From Oscillospiraceae bacterium (lineage in GTDB: Bacteria > Bacillota > Clostridia > Oscillospirales > Oscillospiraceae): 42,091 nucleotides of DNA. Shown here piece by piece: positions 1 to 7,106 of the stretch. The stretch covers positions 1 to 42,091 of the forward strand of contig JAFTMB010000053.1 of the NCBI GenBank assembly GCA_017452605.1, given 5' to 3'. The notes under the pieces were generated by a model that made no database searches, had not been told where the DNA came from, and saw only the letters and a program-made list of their open reading frames with translations. Both the position numbers and the translations under genes were made by a program. Each line of letters begins with the position of its first letter. Within the stretch, counting starts at the first letter, position 1.

Positions 1-136
1 AAAAGCCATTGGAAGCATTACCGTCGACGGAAAGCCTGCAGCTGATTTTGCAGGCAGTGAAACCGGCGACAACCGCGTGGACATCGAAGGCGGCATCGGC
101 GCTATCCACTTAAATTTCCGGGACACTGCCGCCTGA
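1..136 (+). CDS. C-terminal end of a DUF4097-like protein (partial)
   Basis: The reading frame is open from base 2 to a TGA at 134-136, giving 44 residues of a protein whose start lies outside the window. The end reads as alternating short beta strands with the segment GGIGAIHLNF just before the stop, which resembles the last repeats of DUF4097 (putative adhesin) beta-helix proteins. The family call is by eye on a short fragment. It lies 41 bases before the next gene on the same strand, so it is probably the upstream member of the 178-3691 operon. Confidence 0.45.
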   Translation, partial: KAIGSITVDGKPAADFAGSETGDNRVDIEGGIGAIHLNFRDTAA

Positions 137-177
137 TTGTCCCAATTTTTTCATCAATCAGAAAGGAGCGCTTGCCC

Positions 178-717
178 ATGAAACGCTTTTGGATTGCTGC
201 ACTGGCCCTGTTTTTGGCCTTTGCCCTCTTTGGCTGCGCCAAGCAAGAAAGCATCTACACCGTGAGTAAAAACGGTACGATGTATCGGGTGGACACAGAA
301 AAAAAGGCCATTTATGACACACTTTATACATATCGGTATGAACTTTCCGGAGATTCTTCTTCCTTCAACATCACCATCACCTATCCCAACGGCTCCACCT
401 ATTGGTACTCCCAATCCGACGGCAGGGGTCAGGGCAGTTGGAGCGACGATTACAGCGAAGCCGTCTACGCGCCCGGAGACACCCTTGTGGCGGTTATGCA
501 GGAAACCATGTCCAAGCCGGCAAATGTCGGAGGCATTTTCGGCGGACTGCTTCTGATTGCCGTGGGCATTTTGAACCTGGTTGCCCCCCAAGCGCTGTGG
601 TATCTGGGATACGGCTGGCGGTTTAAAAACGCCGAGCCCTCTGAGGCCGCCATATCCTTTGGCCGCATCAGCGGCGCCATTGTGATTGTCATCGGCATTG
701 TATTTTTGTTCGTTTAA
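178..717 (+). CDS. lipoprotein with C-terminal DUF6199-like membrane domain
   Basis: This 179-residue protein starts at ATG 178, nine bases after GGAG. A TTG six bases upstream in frame is less well placed. It has a lipoprotein signal peptide with lipobox LFGC (Cys20). A polar extracytoplasmic part of about 95 residues follows, then two hydrophobic segments near residues 120-140 and 160-179. The C-terminal pair, with a Gly-rich first helix, a conserved Pro/Trp loop and a WRFKNAEPSE linker, resembles DUF6199. No enzymatic motif is visible and the function is unknown. It is the second gene of an operon that continues into LURP-one, radical SAM and Cys-Ala membrane protein genes. A role at the outer face of the same membrane complex is plausible but inferred from position only. 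Confidence 0.75.
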   Translation: MKRFWIAALALFLAFALFGCAKQESIYTVSKNGTMYRVDTEKKAIYDTLYTYRYELSGDSSSFNITITYPNGSTYWYSQSDGRGQGSWSDDYSEAVYAPGDTLVAVMQETMSKPANVGGIFGGLLLIAVGILNLVAPQALWYLGYGWRFKNAEPSEAAISFGRISGAIVIVIGIVFLFV

Positions 718-740
718 TCAGAAAAGAGTGAGGTAAAAGC

Positions 741-1214
741 ATGAAACTGTTATTTAAGCAGCGGTTATTTTCCTGGTTTGACAGCTATGACATTTTCAAC
801 GAAGCCGGCGAAACAGTATACACCGTGAAAGGTCAGCTTGCCTGGGGACATTGTTTGAAGATTTACGATGCCCGGGGTGTGGAAATCGGCACTGTAAAGG
901 AGCGGATTTTTACCTGGCTCCCCAAATTTGAAATGTACTTGGGCGAGCGTTATGTGGGCTGCATCAGCAAGGAATTTACCTTCTTCCGCCCCAAATATAA
1001 CATCGATTGCAACGGCTGGCAGGTAGAGGGCGACTGGTTTGAATGGGATTACCACATCCTCAACAGTGCCGGCATCCCCATCGCCAATGTGTCAAAAGAG
1101 CTTTGGAACTGGACTGACACCTACACCATTGATGTCCACAATCCCCAGGACGCCCTGTGCGCTCTGATGCTGGTGTTGGCCATCGACGCGGAAAAATGTT
1201 CCAGAAACGATTAA
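741..1214 (+). CDS. LURP-one-related / YxjI family protein
   Basis: This 157-residue protein has an AGTGAGG ribosome site in front of ATG 741. The sequence is a run of amphipathic beta strands with family-like phrases: YDIFNEAGETVYTVKG near residues 16-31, repeated D..G..IGT turns, and a second half-barrel that again begins with a Y.I.N..G pattern (about 105-115). That is the Tubby-like beta-barrel organisation of LURP-one proteins, and the length matches bacterial YxjI proteins. The family is thought to bind membrane lipid or act as a scaffold; no catalytic residues are known. It lies 23 bases after the lipoprotein gene and 39 before the radical SAM gene, so it is probably co-transcribed with both. 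Confidence 0.8.
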   Translation: MKLLFKQRLFSWFDSYDIFNEAGETVYTVKGQLAWGHCLKIYDARGVEIGTVKERIFTWLPKFEMYLGERYVGCISKEFTFFRPKYNIDCNGWQVEGDWFEWDYHILNSAGIPIANVSKELWNWTDTYTIDVHNPQDALCALMLVLAIDAEKCSRND

Positions 1215-1253
1215 CCCCAGAAAATTTCATTCTTAGATTTTCAGGAGGCCGAA

Positions 1254-2636
1254 ATGGGATTCAAACATAAGATAGCCCAATATCGGGAGTACAAGTACGG
1301 CGTCAGTCACTGCACCTTCAATCCAGACGGGCCGGGGGTGGTGCGCATCCATCTGGTGCCGCCCAAATTCCGTCTTTTCCGTTCCAGCGCGTACATTGTC
1401 ATTCTCAACGGCTACTATCTGCTGCCCCTCGGCTATTCCTGGGCGCTGATTCTTTCCTATTTCATGAAAGAAGTGAATCAGTTCGACGGAAAGCCCATTA
1501 CCGAAGCTGACGAGGAAGCAATCGTCAGCCGCACCGTACAAAATGTGCGGAAAGTGTACCGGAGCGCATCGGAAGAGGAAATCCGGGAGGATATGGCGGC
1601 GCTCCTGGATGTGCTGTTTGCCATCGCCCAGGGCGGCGAGCCGGATATGGAAATTGAAAAGCTTTCTATCCGCGCCTACGGTAAGCACATGACCGCGCCC
1701 CACCGAATGGATTTGATGGTAAGCGCCATGACTGATGGGGAGGGCCACTGGCAGTGCAACCAAAAGTGCGTGTTCTGCTACGCGGCAGGTCAGAAAATGG
1801 CCGCCACCCAGGAGCTGTCAACCCAGCAGTGGAAGCAGGCTATTGACCGTTTGGATGCCGCCCGGGTGCCTATGGTCACCTTCACCGGCGGCGAGCCCAC
1901 CCAGCGCAGCGACATTGCCGAGCTGGTAGGCCATGCCAAGCGAATGGTTACCCGCCTGAATACCAACGGTGTCAACCTGACCCCGGAATTGGTGAGGGAT
2001 TTGAAGGCCGCCGGTCTTGACAGCCTGCAGGTGACCCTTTATTCCCACGATGAAGCCGTCCACAATGCGCTGGTGGGAAGCTGTCACTTTGCCGATACCA
2101 TTCAGGGCATCCAGAACGCTGTTGCTGCCGGGCTGGACATCAGCGTTAACACCCCACTGTGCCAAAAGAACGCCGACTACGACAAAACCCTGGCTTTTAT
2201 CCACTCTCTGGGCGTCAGATTTGTCACCGTCAGCGGCTTGATCTGCACCGGCATGGCAGACATTAATCATAAAGAATATGACCTTTCCCAAGAGGAGCTG
2301 TGTCGGATTCTTGAAACCGCCAAAGCTTTCTGCAACGAAAAGGACATGGAAATGGACTTCACCTCTCCCGGCCTGATCCCTAAAGAAAAGCTGGAAGAGC
2401 TGGGCATGAATGTTCCCATGTGCGGCGCGGCCTTAAGCAATATGGCCATCGCGCCGGACGGCACAGTGGTTCCCTGCCAGAGCTGGCTGGGCGCTGACGC
2501 AGGTCTTGGCAACATCCTCACAGTTCCTTTCAAAAAGATTTGGAATCACCCCATGGCAGTTAAGCTGCGCCGCATGACCCAGGAGCAGGCCCTTTCCTGC
2601 CCCTTCCGGGCAAAGAAAGGCGGTGACCGGGCATGA
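1254..2636 (+). CDS. radical SAM enzyme with RRE-like N-terminus and SPASM-like C-terminus
   Basis: This 460-residue protein has an AGGAGG site seven bases before ATG 1254. The radical SAM cluster motif is CNQKCVFC (Cys168, Cys172, Cys175), followed by the GGEP SAM-binding motif at 212-215 and TNG at 237-239. The C-terminus has Cys390, an APDGTVVPC segment ending at Cys408, a GN turn at 419-420, a .IW motif, and Cys449. This is the pattern of a SPASM/twitch auxiliary-cluster domain, but with fewer cysteines than full SPASM. Residues about 28-128 (beta strands, then three helices with a DMAALLDVLFAI-type end) resemble the PqqD-like RiPP recognition element; that is inference. Such enzymes crosslink or epimerise peptide substrates. 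The stop codon overlaps the start of the next gene, which encodes a (Cys-Ala)6 tail, so that tail is the obvious candidate substrate. Confidence 0.85.
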   Translation: MGFKHKIAQYREYKYGVSHCTFNPDGPGVVRIHLVPPKFRLFRSSAYIVILNGYYLLPLGYSWALILSYFMKEVNQFDGKPITEADEEAIVSRTVQNVRKVYRSASEEEIREDMAALLDVLFAIAQGGEPDMEIEKLSIRAYGKHMTAPHRMDLMVSAMTDGEGHWQCNQKCVFCYAAGQKMAATQELSTQQWKQAIDRLDAARVPMVTFTGGEPTQRSDIAELVGHAKRMVTRLNTNGVNLTPELVRDLKAAGLDSLQVTLYSHDEAVHNALVGSCHFADTIQGIQNAVAAGLDISVNTPLCQKNADYDKTLAFIHSLGVRFVTVSGLICTGMADINHKEYDLSQEELCRILETAKAFCNEKDMEMDFTSPGLIPKEKLEELGMNVPMCGAALSNMAIAPDGTVVPCQSWLGADAGLGNILTVPFKKIWNHPMAVKLRRMTQEQALSCPFRAKKGGDRA

Positions 2637-3691
2637 AGCAAGGACGCGTCAACGCAACCTACGAAGAAAGCTACATCAAGAAAACCCGGACTTTCCCGGT
2701 GGGAAAAACGGTTCTGCTGATTGTCATTTTGCTGATTCAAATCGGCATCATCGTGGCGGCATTCCATTTTGAACCCCAGCCTCAGGATAGGATCCATCAG
2801 TACGATGTCACTGTAGACACCAAAAATGACGGCTCTTTGGACATCTCCTATCATCTTGTATGGGAGGCCCTGGACACCTCCGAGGAGCTGACCTGGATTG
2901 AAATCGGCATGGCAAACGAAAATTATTCCGTCTACCCCGAGTCTGTGTCAGACACTATCCGCTACTACACCCAAGAATACTACGACGGCGAGGTGCACCT
3001 GCGTCTTGACCTGGATCGGCCCTATATCGGCGGTGAAATGCTGGAATTTTCCTTCAAAATCAACCTGAAGGATATGCTCTGCAAGGATGCAGACGGCTAC
3101 TTCTACGAATTTATCCCCTGCTGGTTCAATACCACCCCCGTGGAAAGCTACTCCTTCCGGTGGGCAGAAGATGGACGCATTCAATCGGTGTCCGCATCGA
3201 AGCGGCAGGCAGGCTTCTTTGTCTGGAGCGGCAGCCTGGAATGCGGCGAGTATGTTCCCATGACCGTGCGCTACGGCAAGGACAGCTTCAACGGCTGCGC
3301 CACCGTAAACTATCAGCCCTTTGACGATGACGGCGCTTACAATTCCTTAAACGAAGACAAAACCGCCATCATTGTGCTGGCATTTTTAGGCGCGGCGTTC
3401 CTGATCATTTTCCAGGTTTGGGTGGTGGACAGTGTGGTTTCCTACCACCGCGGACGAGGCTTCCTCACCGGCCATGGCTTCCATGTCCACGCCTACGGCA
3501 GATCCAACCCCTATTACATCCGGGCGGTCAACCGCTACAACGCCACCCATTCCCACAGCTCCGGCCACCACAGAAGCGGCGGATGCGCCTGCGCCTGCGC
3601 TTGTGCCTGCGCCTGCGCCGGTGGCGGTCGGGCCGGCTGCAGCCAAAAGGATACCTACGGCAAGAAACAAATCAGCCGGGAGCAGACATAA
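2633..3691 (+). CDS. two-pass membrane protein with (Cys-Ala)6 C-terminal tail, candidate radical SAM substrate
   Basis: This 352-residue protein starts inside an ATGA overlap with the radical SAM gene, so the two are translationally coupled. It has a basic N-terminus, a hydrophobic helix at about 27-44, a soluble domain at about 45-243 with beta-strand phrasing loosely like DUF2207 ectodomains, a second helix at about 244-268, and an 84-residue tail. The positive residues flanking the helices (KKTR, HRGRG) put both termini in the cytoplasm. The tail is rich in His, Gly and Tyr, then carries six alternating Cys at 318, 320, 322, 324, 326 and 328, each followed by Ala, then GGGRAG and Cys336. 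The Cys-Ala run could be a thioether-crosslinked product or a metal-binding site. Neither is shown by the sequence. Its position, coupling and topology fit modification by the cytosolic enzyme next door. Confidence 0.75.
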   Translation: MKQGRVNATYEESYIKKTRTFPVGKTVLLIVILLIQIGIIVAAFHFEPQPQDRIHQYDVTVDTKNDGSLDISYHLVWEALDTSEELTWIEIGMANENYSVYPESVSDTIRYYTQEYYDGEVHLRLDLDRPYIGGEMLEFSFKINLKDMLCKDADGYFYEFIPCWFNTTPVESYSFRWAEDGRIQSVSASKRQAGFFVWSGSLECGEYVPMTVRYGKDSFNGCATVNYQPFDDDGAYNSLNEDKTAIIVLAFLGAAFLIIFQVWVVDSVVSYHRGRGFLTGHGFHVHAYGRSNPYYIRAVNRYNATHSHSSGHHRSGGCACACACACACAGGGRAGCSQKDTYGKKQISREQT

Positions 3692-3707
3692 CCTCCCTTT
3701 GTAAACG

Positions 3708-3741
3708 AAGAGCCAACACCCAGCTGGGTGTTGGCTCTTTT
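3708..3741 (+). terminator. intrinsic terminator of the radical SAM operon
   Basis: A perfect 14-base stem (3708-3721 with 3726-3739), AGCT loop and TTTT tail start 16 bases after the stop of the Cys-Ala membrane protein. This closes the left operon and separates it from the collagen-like gene. Confidence 0.9.
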
Positions 3742-3896
3742 CGCGATCCCGGGAACCTTCTGACTCCCTTGCTCATATAATGGAAAGATGCCATTCAATA
3801 TAGACGCAGGCAGATAGCCGCCATCTGTTTACCATGTGTCAAAATGTGTCGAAAAACATAGAATGCAGCACAACCTTAATATGAGGAGGGATTATA
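3742..3896 (+). other. leader region of the collagen-like gene
   Basis: This 155-base stretch has no gene. A TATAAT at 3776-3781 could be a -10 box, but the hexamer 17 bases upstream (GAACCT) is a poor -35. GAGGAGGG at 3883-3890 is an exceptionally strong ribosome site six bases before a TTG, and this decides the start of the next gene. Confidence 0.4.
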
Positions 3897-5045
3897 TTGA
3901 ACAGATACAATAGCTTTGACGACAGAAACTGCAACTCCCAATTCGATGATAATTCCTGCAAGCGCTACCACCCAAAAGAGCATAGCTGCGCAGACCGGGA
4001 ACCATGTTATTACTGTACAAATTGTCCGCCTGGCCCTCAAGGGCCTCAAGGTCCGGTTGGCCCGAGAGGTCCTCAAGGACCGCAGGGTATTCCCGGTGTC
4101 AGAGGCCCGGTAGGCCCTCAAGGGCCGGAAGGCGTACCCGGTCCTATTGGTCCTCAGGGTCCTGTTGGGGAAACCGGCGCCATTGGTCCGCAAGGGCCTG
4201 CGGGTATCGCTGGTCCAGCCGGCCCACAAGGCCCTGCCGGGGTTGCAGGGCCGGTTGGTCCCCAAGGTCCAACGGGTGAAGCAGGCCCAGTGGGTCCTCA
4301 AGGGCCCGCCGGGGTTGCGGGTCCTGCAGGGCCCCAAGGTCCTGCAGGTGTAGCCGGTCCCATTGGTCCGCAAGGTCCGGCAGGCGAAGCGGGTCCCATT
4401 GGTCCCCAAGGGCCTGCCGGGGAAACTGGGCCTGTCGGTCCTCAGGGACCTGCCGGCGAAACCGGGCCTGCCGGTCCTCAGGGTCCTGTCGGTGAAACCG
4501 GACCTGTTGGTCCTCAGGGACCTGCCGGGGAAACCGGGCCTGCTGGCCCTCAGGGACCTGTCGGTGAAACCGGGCCCGCTGGTCCTCAGGGTCCTGTCGG
4601 TGAAACCGGGCCTGCCGGCGGCATTCTGAACTATGCCGATTTCTTCGCCCTCATGCCCCCTGATAACGCCGCAACCGTTGCAGCGGGCACGGATGTCAGT
4701 TTCCCCCAGGACGGCCCAAGCAGCGGCTCCGGCATCGCCCGATCCGGGCCCAGTTCCTTTAATTTGGCGCAAATCGGCACTTATGCGGTGCTGTTCCAGG
4801 TAAGCGTCACCGAGGCCGGACAGCTGATTTTGACCCTGAACGGCGAGGATTTGGCATATACGGTTGCAGGCCGCGCAACCGGAACCTCCCAAATCGTTGG
4901 CATGGCAATTGTGGAAACCACCGTTACTGACTCGGTTCTGACGGTACGCAACCCCGAAGGAACCGCTGCAGCGCTGACGATTACGCCTCTGGCAGGCGGA
5001 ACCCGCCCGGTTTCCGCGCACCTGGTCATTATGCAGATACAATAA
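3897..5045 (+). CDS. collagen-like surface protein with BclA-type C-terminal domain
   Basis: This 382-residue protein starts at TTG 3897, chosen because GAGGAGGG lies six bases upstream. Residues 1-45 are polar and carry six Cys (12, 21, 31, 37, 40, 43). Residues 46-240 are 65 uninterrupted Gly-X-Y triplets, mostly GPQ, GPA, GPV and GET, which should form a collagen triple helix. Residues 241-382 form a beta-rich globular end with repeated strand pairs and a [11 protein letters not shown] terminus, like the trimerising C-terminal domain of Bacillus BclA-type exosporium proteins. There is no signal peptide or LPXTG motif, which fits spore-surface proteins assembled from the mother-cell cytoplasm; the spore location is inference. 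The Cys-rich N-terminus could anchor or crosslink the filament. It is probably monocistronic. Confidence 0.9.
   Translation: MNRYNSFDDRNCNSQFDDNSCKRYHPKEHSCADREPCYYCTNCPPGPQGPQGPVGPRGPQGPQGIPGVRGPVGPQGPEGVPGPIGPQGPVGETGAIGPQGPAGIAGPAGPQGPAGVAGPVGPQGPTGEAGPVGPQGPAGVAGPAGPQGPAGVAGPIGPQGPAGEAGPIGPQGPAGETGPVGPQGPAGETGPAGPQGPVGETGPVGPQGPAGETGPAGPQGPVGETGPAGPQGPVGETGPAGGILNYADFFALMPPDNAATVAAGTDVSFPQDGPSSGSGIARSGPSSFNLAQIGTYAVLFQVSVTEAGQLILTLNGEDLAYTVAGRATGTSQIVGMAIVETTVTDSVLTVRNPEGTAAALTITPLAGGTRPVSAHLVIMQIQ
4032..4616 (+). repeat. Gly-X-Y triplet repeat tract
   Basis: 65 consecutive collagen triplets (195 residues) with a 12- to 18-base higher-order repeat built around [12 protein letters not shown] followed by GET, GEA or GVA. 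The last third is the most homogeneous, with nearly identical units encoding [12 protein letters not shown]. This suggests recent expansion by slippage or unequal exchange. Confidence 0.9.
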
Positions 5046-5075
5046 CGCGCAGATGACCGCAGCCCTATCCCATAA

Positions 5076-5235
5076 GAAATTTTTGACCGTTGCAAAAAAA
5101 GCAAAGCTGGTTCTGTCACCGATCATGGTGCTTACACCTTTGTGGAAGAAGGGCAGGGGCTTGATACCGCGAAATGGGAAAAACTCAAATCCGGCACAGG
5201 TTGGATATCCCTTGATTATGTAAAAAAGTCTAAAA
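5076..5235 (+). pseudogene. remnant of a bacterial SH3-domain protein (C-terminal piece)
   Basis: After an in-frame TAA at 5073-5075 the frame reads KKSKAGSVTDHGAYTFVEEG and then KWEKLKSGTGWISLDYVKKS. The second phrase is the typical last strand pair of bacterial SH3 domains at the C-terminus of wall hydrolases and GH25-type lysins (GWISLDYV). There is no start codon with a ribosome site, and the frame runs on through a terminator hairpin. It is best read as the decayed tail of a wall-binding enzyme. The domain identification is by pattern and was not searched. Confidence 0.5.
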
Positions 5236-5242
5236 ATTTTTC

Positions 5243-5273
5243 AACCCTGACAGTAGCTGTCAGGGTTGTTTTT
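5243..5273 (+). terminator. intrinsic terminator behind the SH3 remnant
   Basis: An 11-base perfect stem (5243-5253 with 5257-5267), TAG loop and G-TTTTT tail. It probably terminated the SH3 protein now in ruins, and today may end read-through from the collagen-like gene. Confidence 0.85.
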
Positions 5274-5323
5274 ATACTTAGGGTGCAGCTGCAAATGCAA
5301 AAAAACAAAGGAGGTCTTCAATA

Positions 5324-5500
5324 ATGAAGATGTAATTTGGTGTGAATTCAGCTACACCGATCAACAAAAAGCTGAAGAACGGCTACACAATGCACGAGTG
5401 GGTGATGCGGCAAAAGGGCGTACCTGCCGGCCGGAAGCATGGGTGCCCTACTGCCCCTCTGCGCTGGAACCTGAGGATATCAGCCTTTGATGCTGTGTGA
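5324..5500 (+). pseudogene. broken reading frame behind a perfect ribosome binding site
   Basis: AGGAGG at 5309-5314 sits nine bases before ATG 5324, a first-class initiation site. The frame is ATG AAG ATG TAA, so translation would stop after three codons. Past the stop the same frame stays open to TGA 5498-5500 and reads FGVNSATPINKKLKNGYTMH, then EWVMRQKG. This looks like the N-terminal strand and helix of a longer protein, possibly a glycoside-hydrolase-like or DUF1906-type lysin domain. That assignment is uncertain. It lies between two other hydrolase fragments and is probably part of the same decayed locus. Confidence 0.35.
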
Positions 5501-5589
5501 CAACTACTCTTGATGTCCTGCAGGTAGAAAATGTGTACGCCAAGGACGAGAAATTCCTTGCAAATATGTGGTGAAGGAATATAATAAAG

Positions 5590-5822
5590 ATGAATACAAC
5601 GCATTACAACAATGTGATTGACTGGATGTTGACGCACGATCCGGCAGCACAGACAGAAGATTCCCTTGCAATCGCCAGAGCGGTATTCCAAAATACGGCC
5701 TAATCAGACCTGTTGAAGGCGAGCCATGGCACATCCAAGTTAGTGAAACTAGAAATTTTTCTTATGATGAGCGAGATGACTATTTTGCTGTAATAACCAA
5801 ATGGAGTGAAGTTATCTGCTAA
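5590..5822 (+). pseudogene. frameshifted remnant of a wall peptidase (M15-like C-terminus)
   Basis: From ATG 5590 one frame reads 37 residues (VIDWMLTHDPAAQTEDSLAI and on, stop near 5699). The frame 0 reading starting around 5670 gives IPKYGLIRPVEGEPWHIQV and continues to TAA 5820-5822. The phrase GLxRPVxGEPWH is characteristic of the C-terminal end of M15-type D,D/L,D-peptidases, where His of the PWH motif is a zinc ligand. The two halves join naturally at the point where they overlap, so one small insertion or deletion near 5690 would explain the break. The first two thirds of a normal M15 enzyme are missing. Confidence 0.5.
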
Positions 5823-5846
5823 AACAACAAAATGGAGGGAAGTAAA

Positions 5847-6788
5847 ATGAAAAAGAAGATTTTGTGCCTCGTTATTTCTTTCATCATACTCATTACCCTT
5901 GCGTCATGTGAGTCGAATACAACAATGTCGGGTCCTGATAGTGCTGTACCGGATGCTTTTACCGCTGCCTGCAATATGAACTCGGGCGGGTATGTTAATT
6001 ATTTAAACGGCAAATATTATTACACAGATGCAGAACACAATGATGGCTTGTATATGAGTGATTCTGACGGAAAGAATGCTGTTTGTATTGATAACTGTAC
6101 CGATGCAACACTGACACATATCACCGTCAGTGAAACGGCTGTTTATTACTTGAAACGCACGAAATTAGATACTCCGCTGGAATTTACGGACGCTTCTGTA
6201 GCCTATTCTGTAGTGTTTGAAGGCCAAATCTGTAAGTTCTGCGATGGCAAAGTTACGGTCTTGTCTGAGGAAAATGTAGTCAGTTATGCTTTGAGTAAGG
6301 ACTATATTTTTTACTCCACTGCAGACCGGAAGGTATACCGTATGAAGCATGACGGAACGGAGAAGACCGCAATCATTGACTCCACATATCCCAATATCTG
6401 TGCTTCCGAAAACAAATTGTATACACATATGGGCGAGGGCGTCTGTTCAACGGATTTTGATGGCAAAAACCGTTTGATTGTCCGTGCTTATCATTTTGAG
6501 CTGGCAGCAAGCGAATCGGCGGTGTACTTTATTAGCGCGGGTGATTGCAGCTTAAACAAGATGTCTTTGGATGGGGAAACGATACGTAAGGTCATTAGCG
6601 CCCCCATTCGATCGTTTACGGTATATAATGGACGGTTGGTGTATGAAAAGATGGATACAAATGAAATCGTGATTGCGGATATGGATGGAAGCAATCCCAA
6701 GGTAGTATGCACCGGTGAATCTCCAATAGCGCTGAACGGTTACCTGTTCTATTTAGATAACGGTGTGATTCGCGCTGCAGATATCTAA
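5847..6788 (+). CDS. DUF5050-like beta-propeller lipoprotein
   Basis: This 313-residue protein starts at ATG 5847, set by GGAGGGA seven bases upstream; an ATG at 5832 in the same frame overlaps that site. It has a signal peptide with lipobox LASC (Cys21). The mature part is a chain of about six repeats of the form YY....ADxxVYRMKxDGTxKT and SAVYFISxxDxxLxKMSLDG, which is the DUF5050/YWTD-like propeller found in many Clostridia surface lipoproteins. No catalytic motif is visible; binding or sensing at the cell surface is the usual guess. Codons are visibly more AT-rich than in flanking genes. It stands alone between decayed fragments and the tRNA pair, which suggests acquisition with the accessory segment. 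Confidence 0.75.
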   Translation: MKKKILCLVISFIILITLASCESNTTMSGPDSAVPDAFTAACNMNSGGYVNYLNGKYYYTDAEHNDGLYMSDSDGKNAVCIDNCTDATLTHITVSETAVYYLKRTKLDTPLEFTDASVAYSVVFEGQICKFCDGKVTVLSEENVVSYALSKDYIFYSTADRKVYRMKHDGTEKTAIIDSTYPNICASENKLYTHMGEGVCSTDFDGKNRLIVRAYHFELAASESAVYFISAGDCSLNKMSLDGETIRKVISAPIRSFTVYNGRLVYEKMDTNEIVIADMDGSNPKVVCTGESPIALNGYLFYLDNGVIRAADI

Positions 6789-6872
6789 ATTAAAAATAGC
6801 GGAACACAGAGAACGGGTCTTTGTCTTGGTACAAATTATTCGGTTTTTCATTATAAATTTTCTTTCTAACGG

Positions 6873-6909
6873 GGAACGGTTGGTATAAAAACCAACCGTT
6901 CCATTATTT
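6873..6909 (+). terminator. terminator behind the DUF5050-like gene
   Basis: A perfect 12-base stem (6873-6884 with 6891-6902), ATAAAA loop, then ATTATTT. It is 85 bases after the lipoprotein stop and is the only plus-strand terminator before the tRNA genes. Confidence 0.75.
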
Positions 6910-7069
6910 CGAATACAAATACAATCCTCTCCGACCATTTATGGAGGTATGATTGCCACCGGCAATCATTAAGTTTTGGATTCGCTGCGCGGAGCACCAC
7001 CGTCGGCGGCAACAGCCCACCGGAGGCGTTGCATTTATATGGTTCGAATCTCCGGCGTAACCGAAATGC
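6910..7069. other. non-coding stretch with an orphan tRNA T-arm fragment
   Basis: There is no convincing gene. It holds a 16-base copy of the T-arm/acceptor sequence of the neighbouring tRNA-Lys (7042-7057) in inverted orientation relative to that gene. This copy is enclosed by a small hairpin (GCATTT at 7031-7036 with AAATGC at 7064-7069). The copy lacks D and anticodon arms and cannot be a functional tRNA. Confidence 0.5.
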
Positions 7070-7106
7070 AAAAAACCAGCCACCCTAAAAGGGTAACTGG
7101 TTTTTT
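7070..7106 (-). terminator. terminator of the tRNA-Gln/tRNA-Lys transcript
   Basis: A stem of AAAAAACCAG (7070-7079) with CTGGTTTTTT (7097-7106) and an inner ACCCT/AGGGT helix. On the minus strand it begins right at the CCA end of tRNA-Lys and ends in six T, which fits termination of the tRNA transcript. Confidence 0.8.

Noticed and set aside
4032..4616. Possible CRISPR array
   Set aside because: The repeats are contiguous coding triplets without unique spacers.
3876..5126. 416-residue minus-strand frame opposite the collagen-like gene
   Set aside because: It is repetitive only because the collagen triplets are repetitive. The plus strand has the ribosome site and the globular ends.
5847..7105. 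A complete integrated mobile element at tRNA-Lys
   Set aside because: No integrase, transposase or direct repeat of the tRNA 3' end is visible; the only T-arm copy is inverted.
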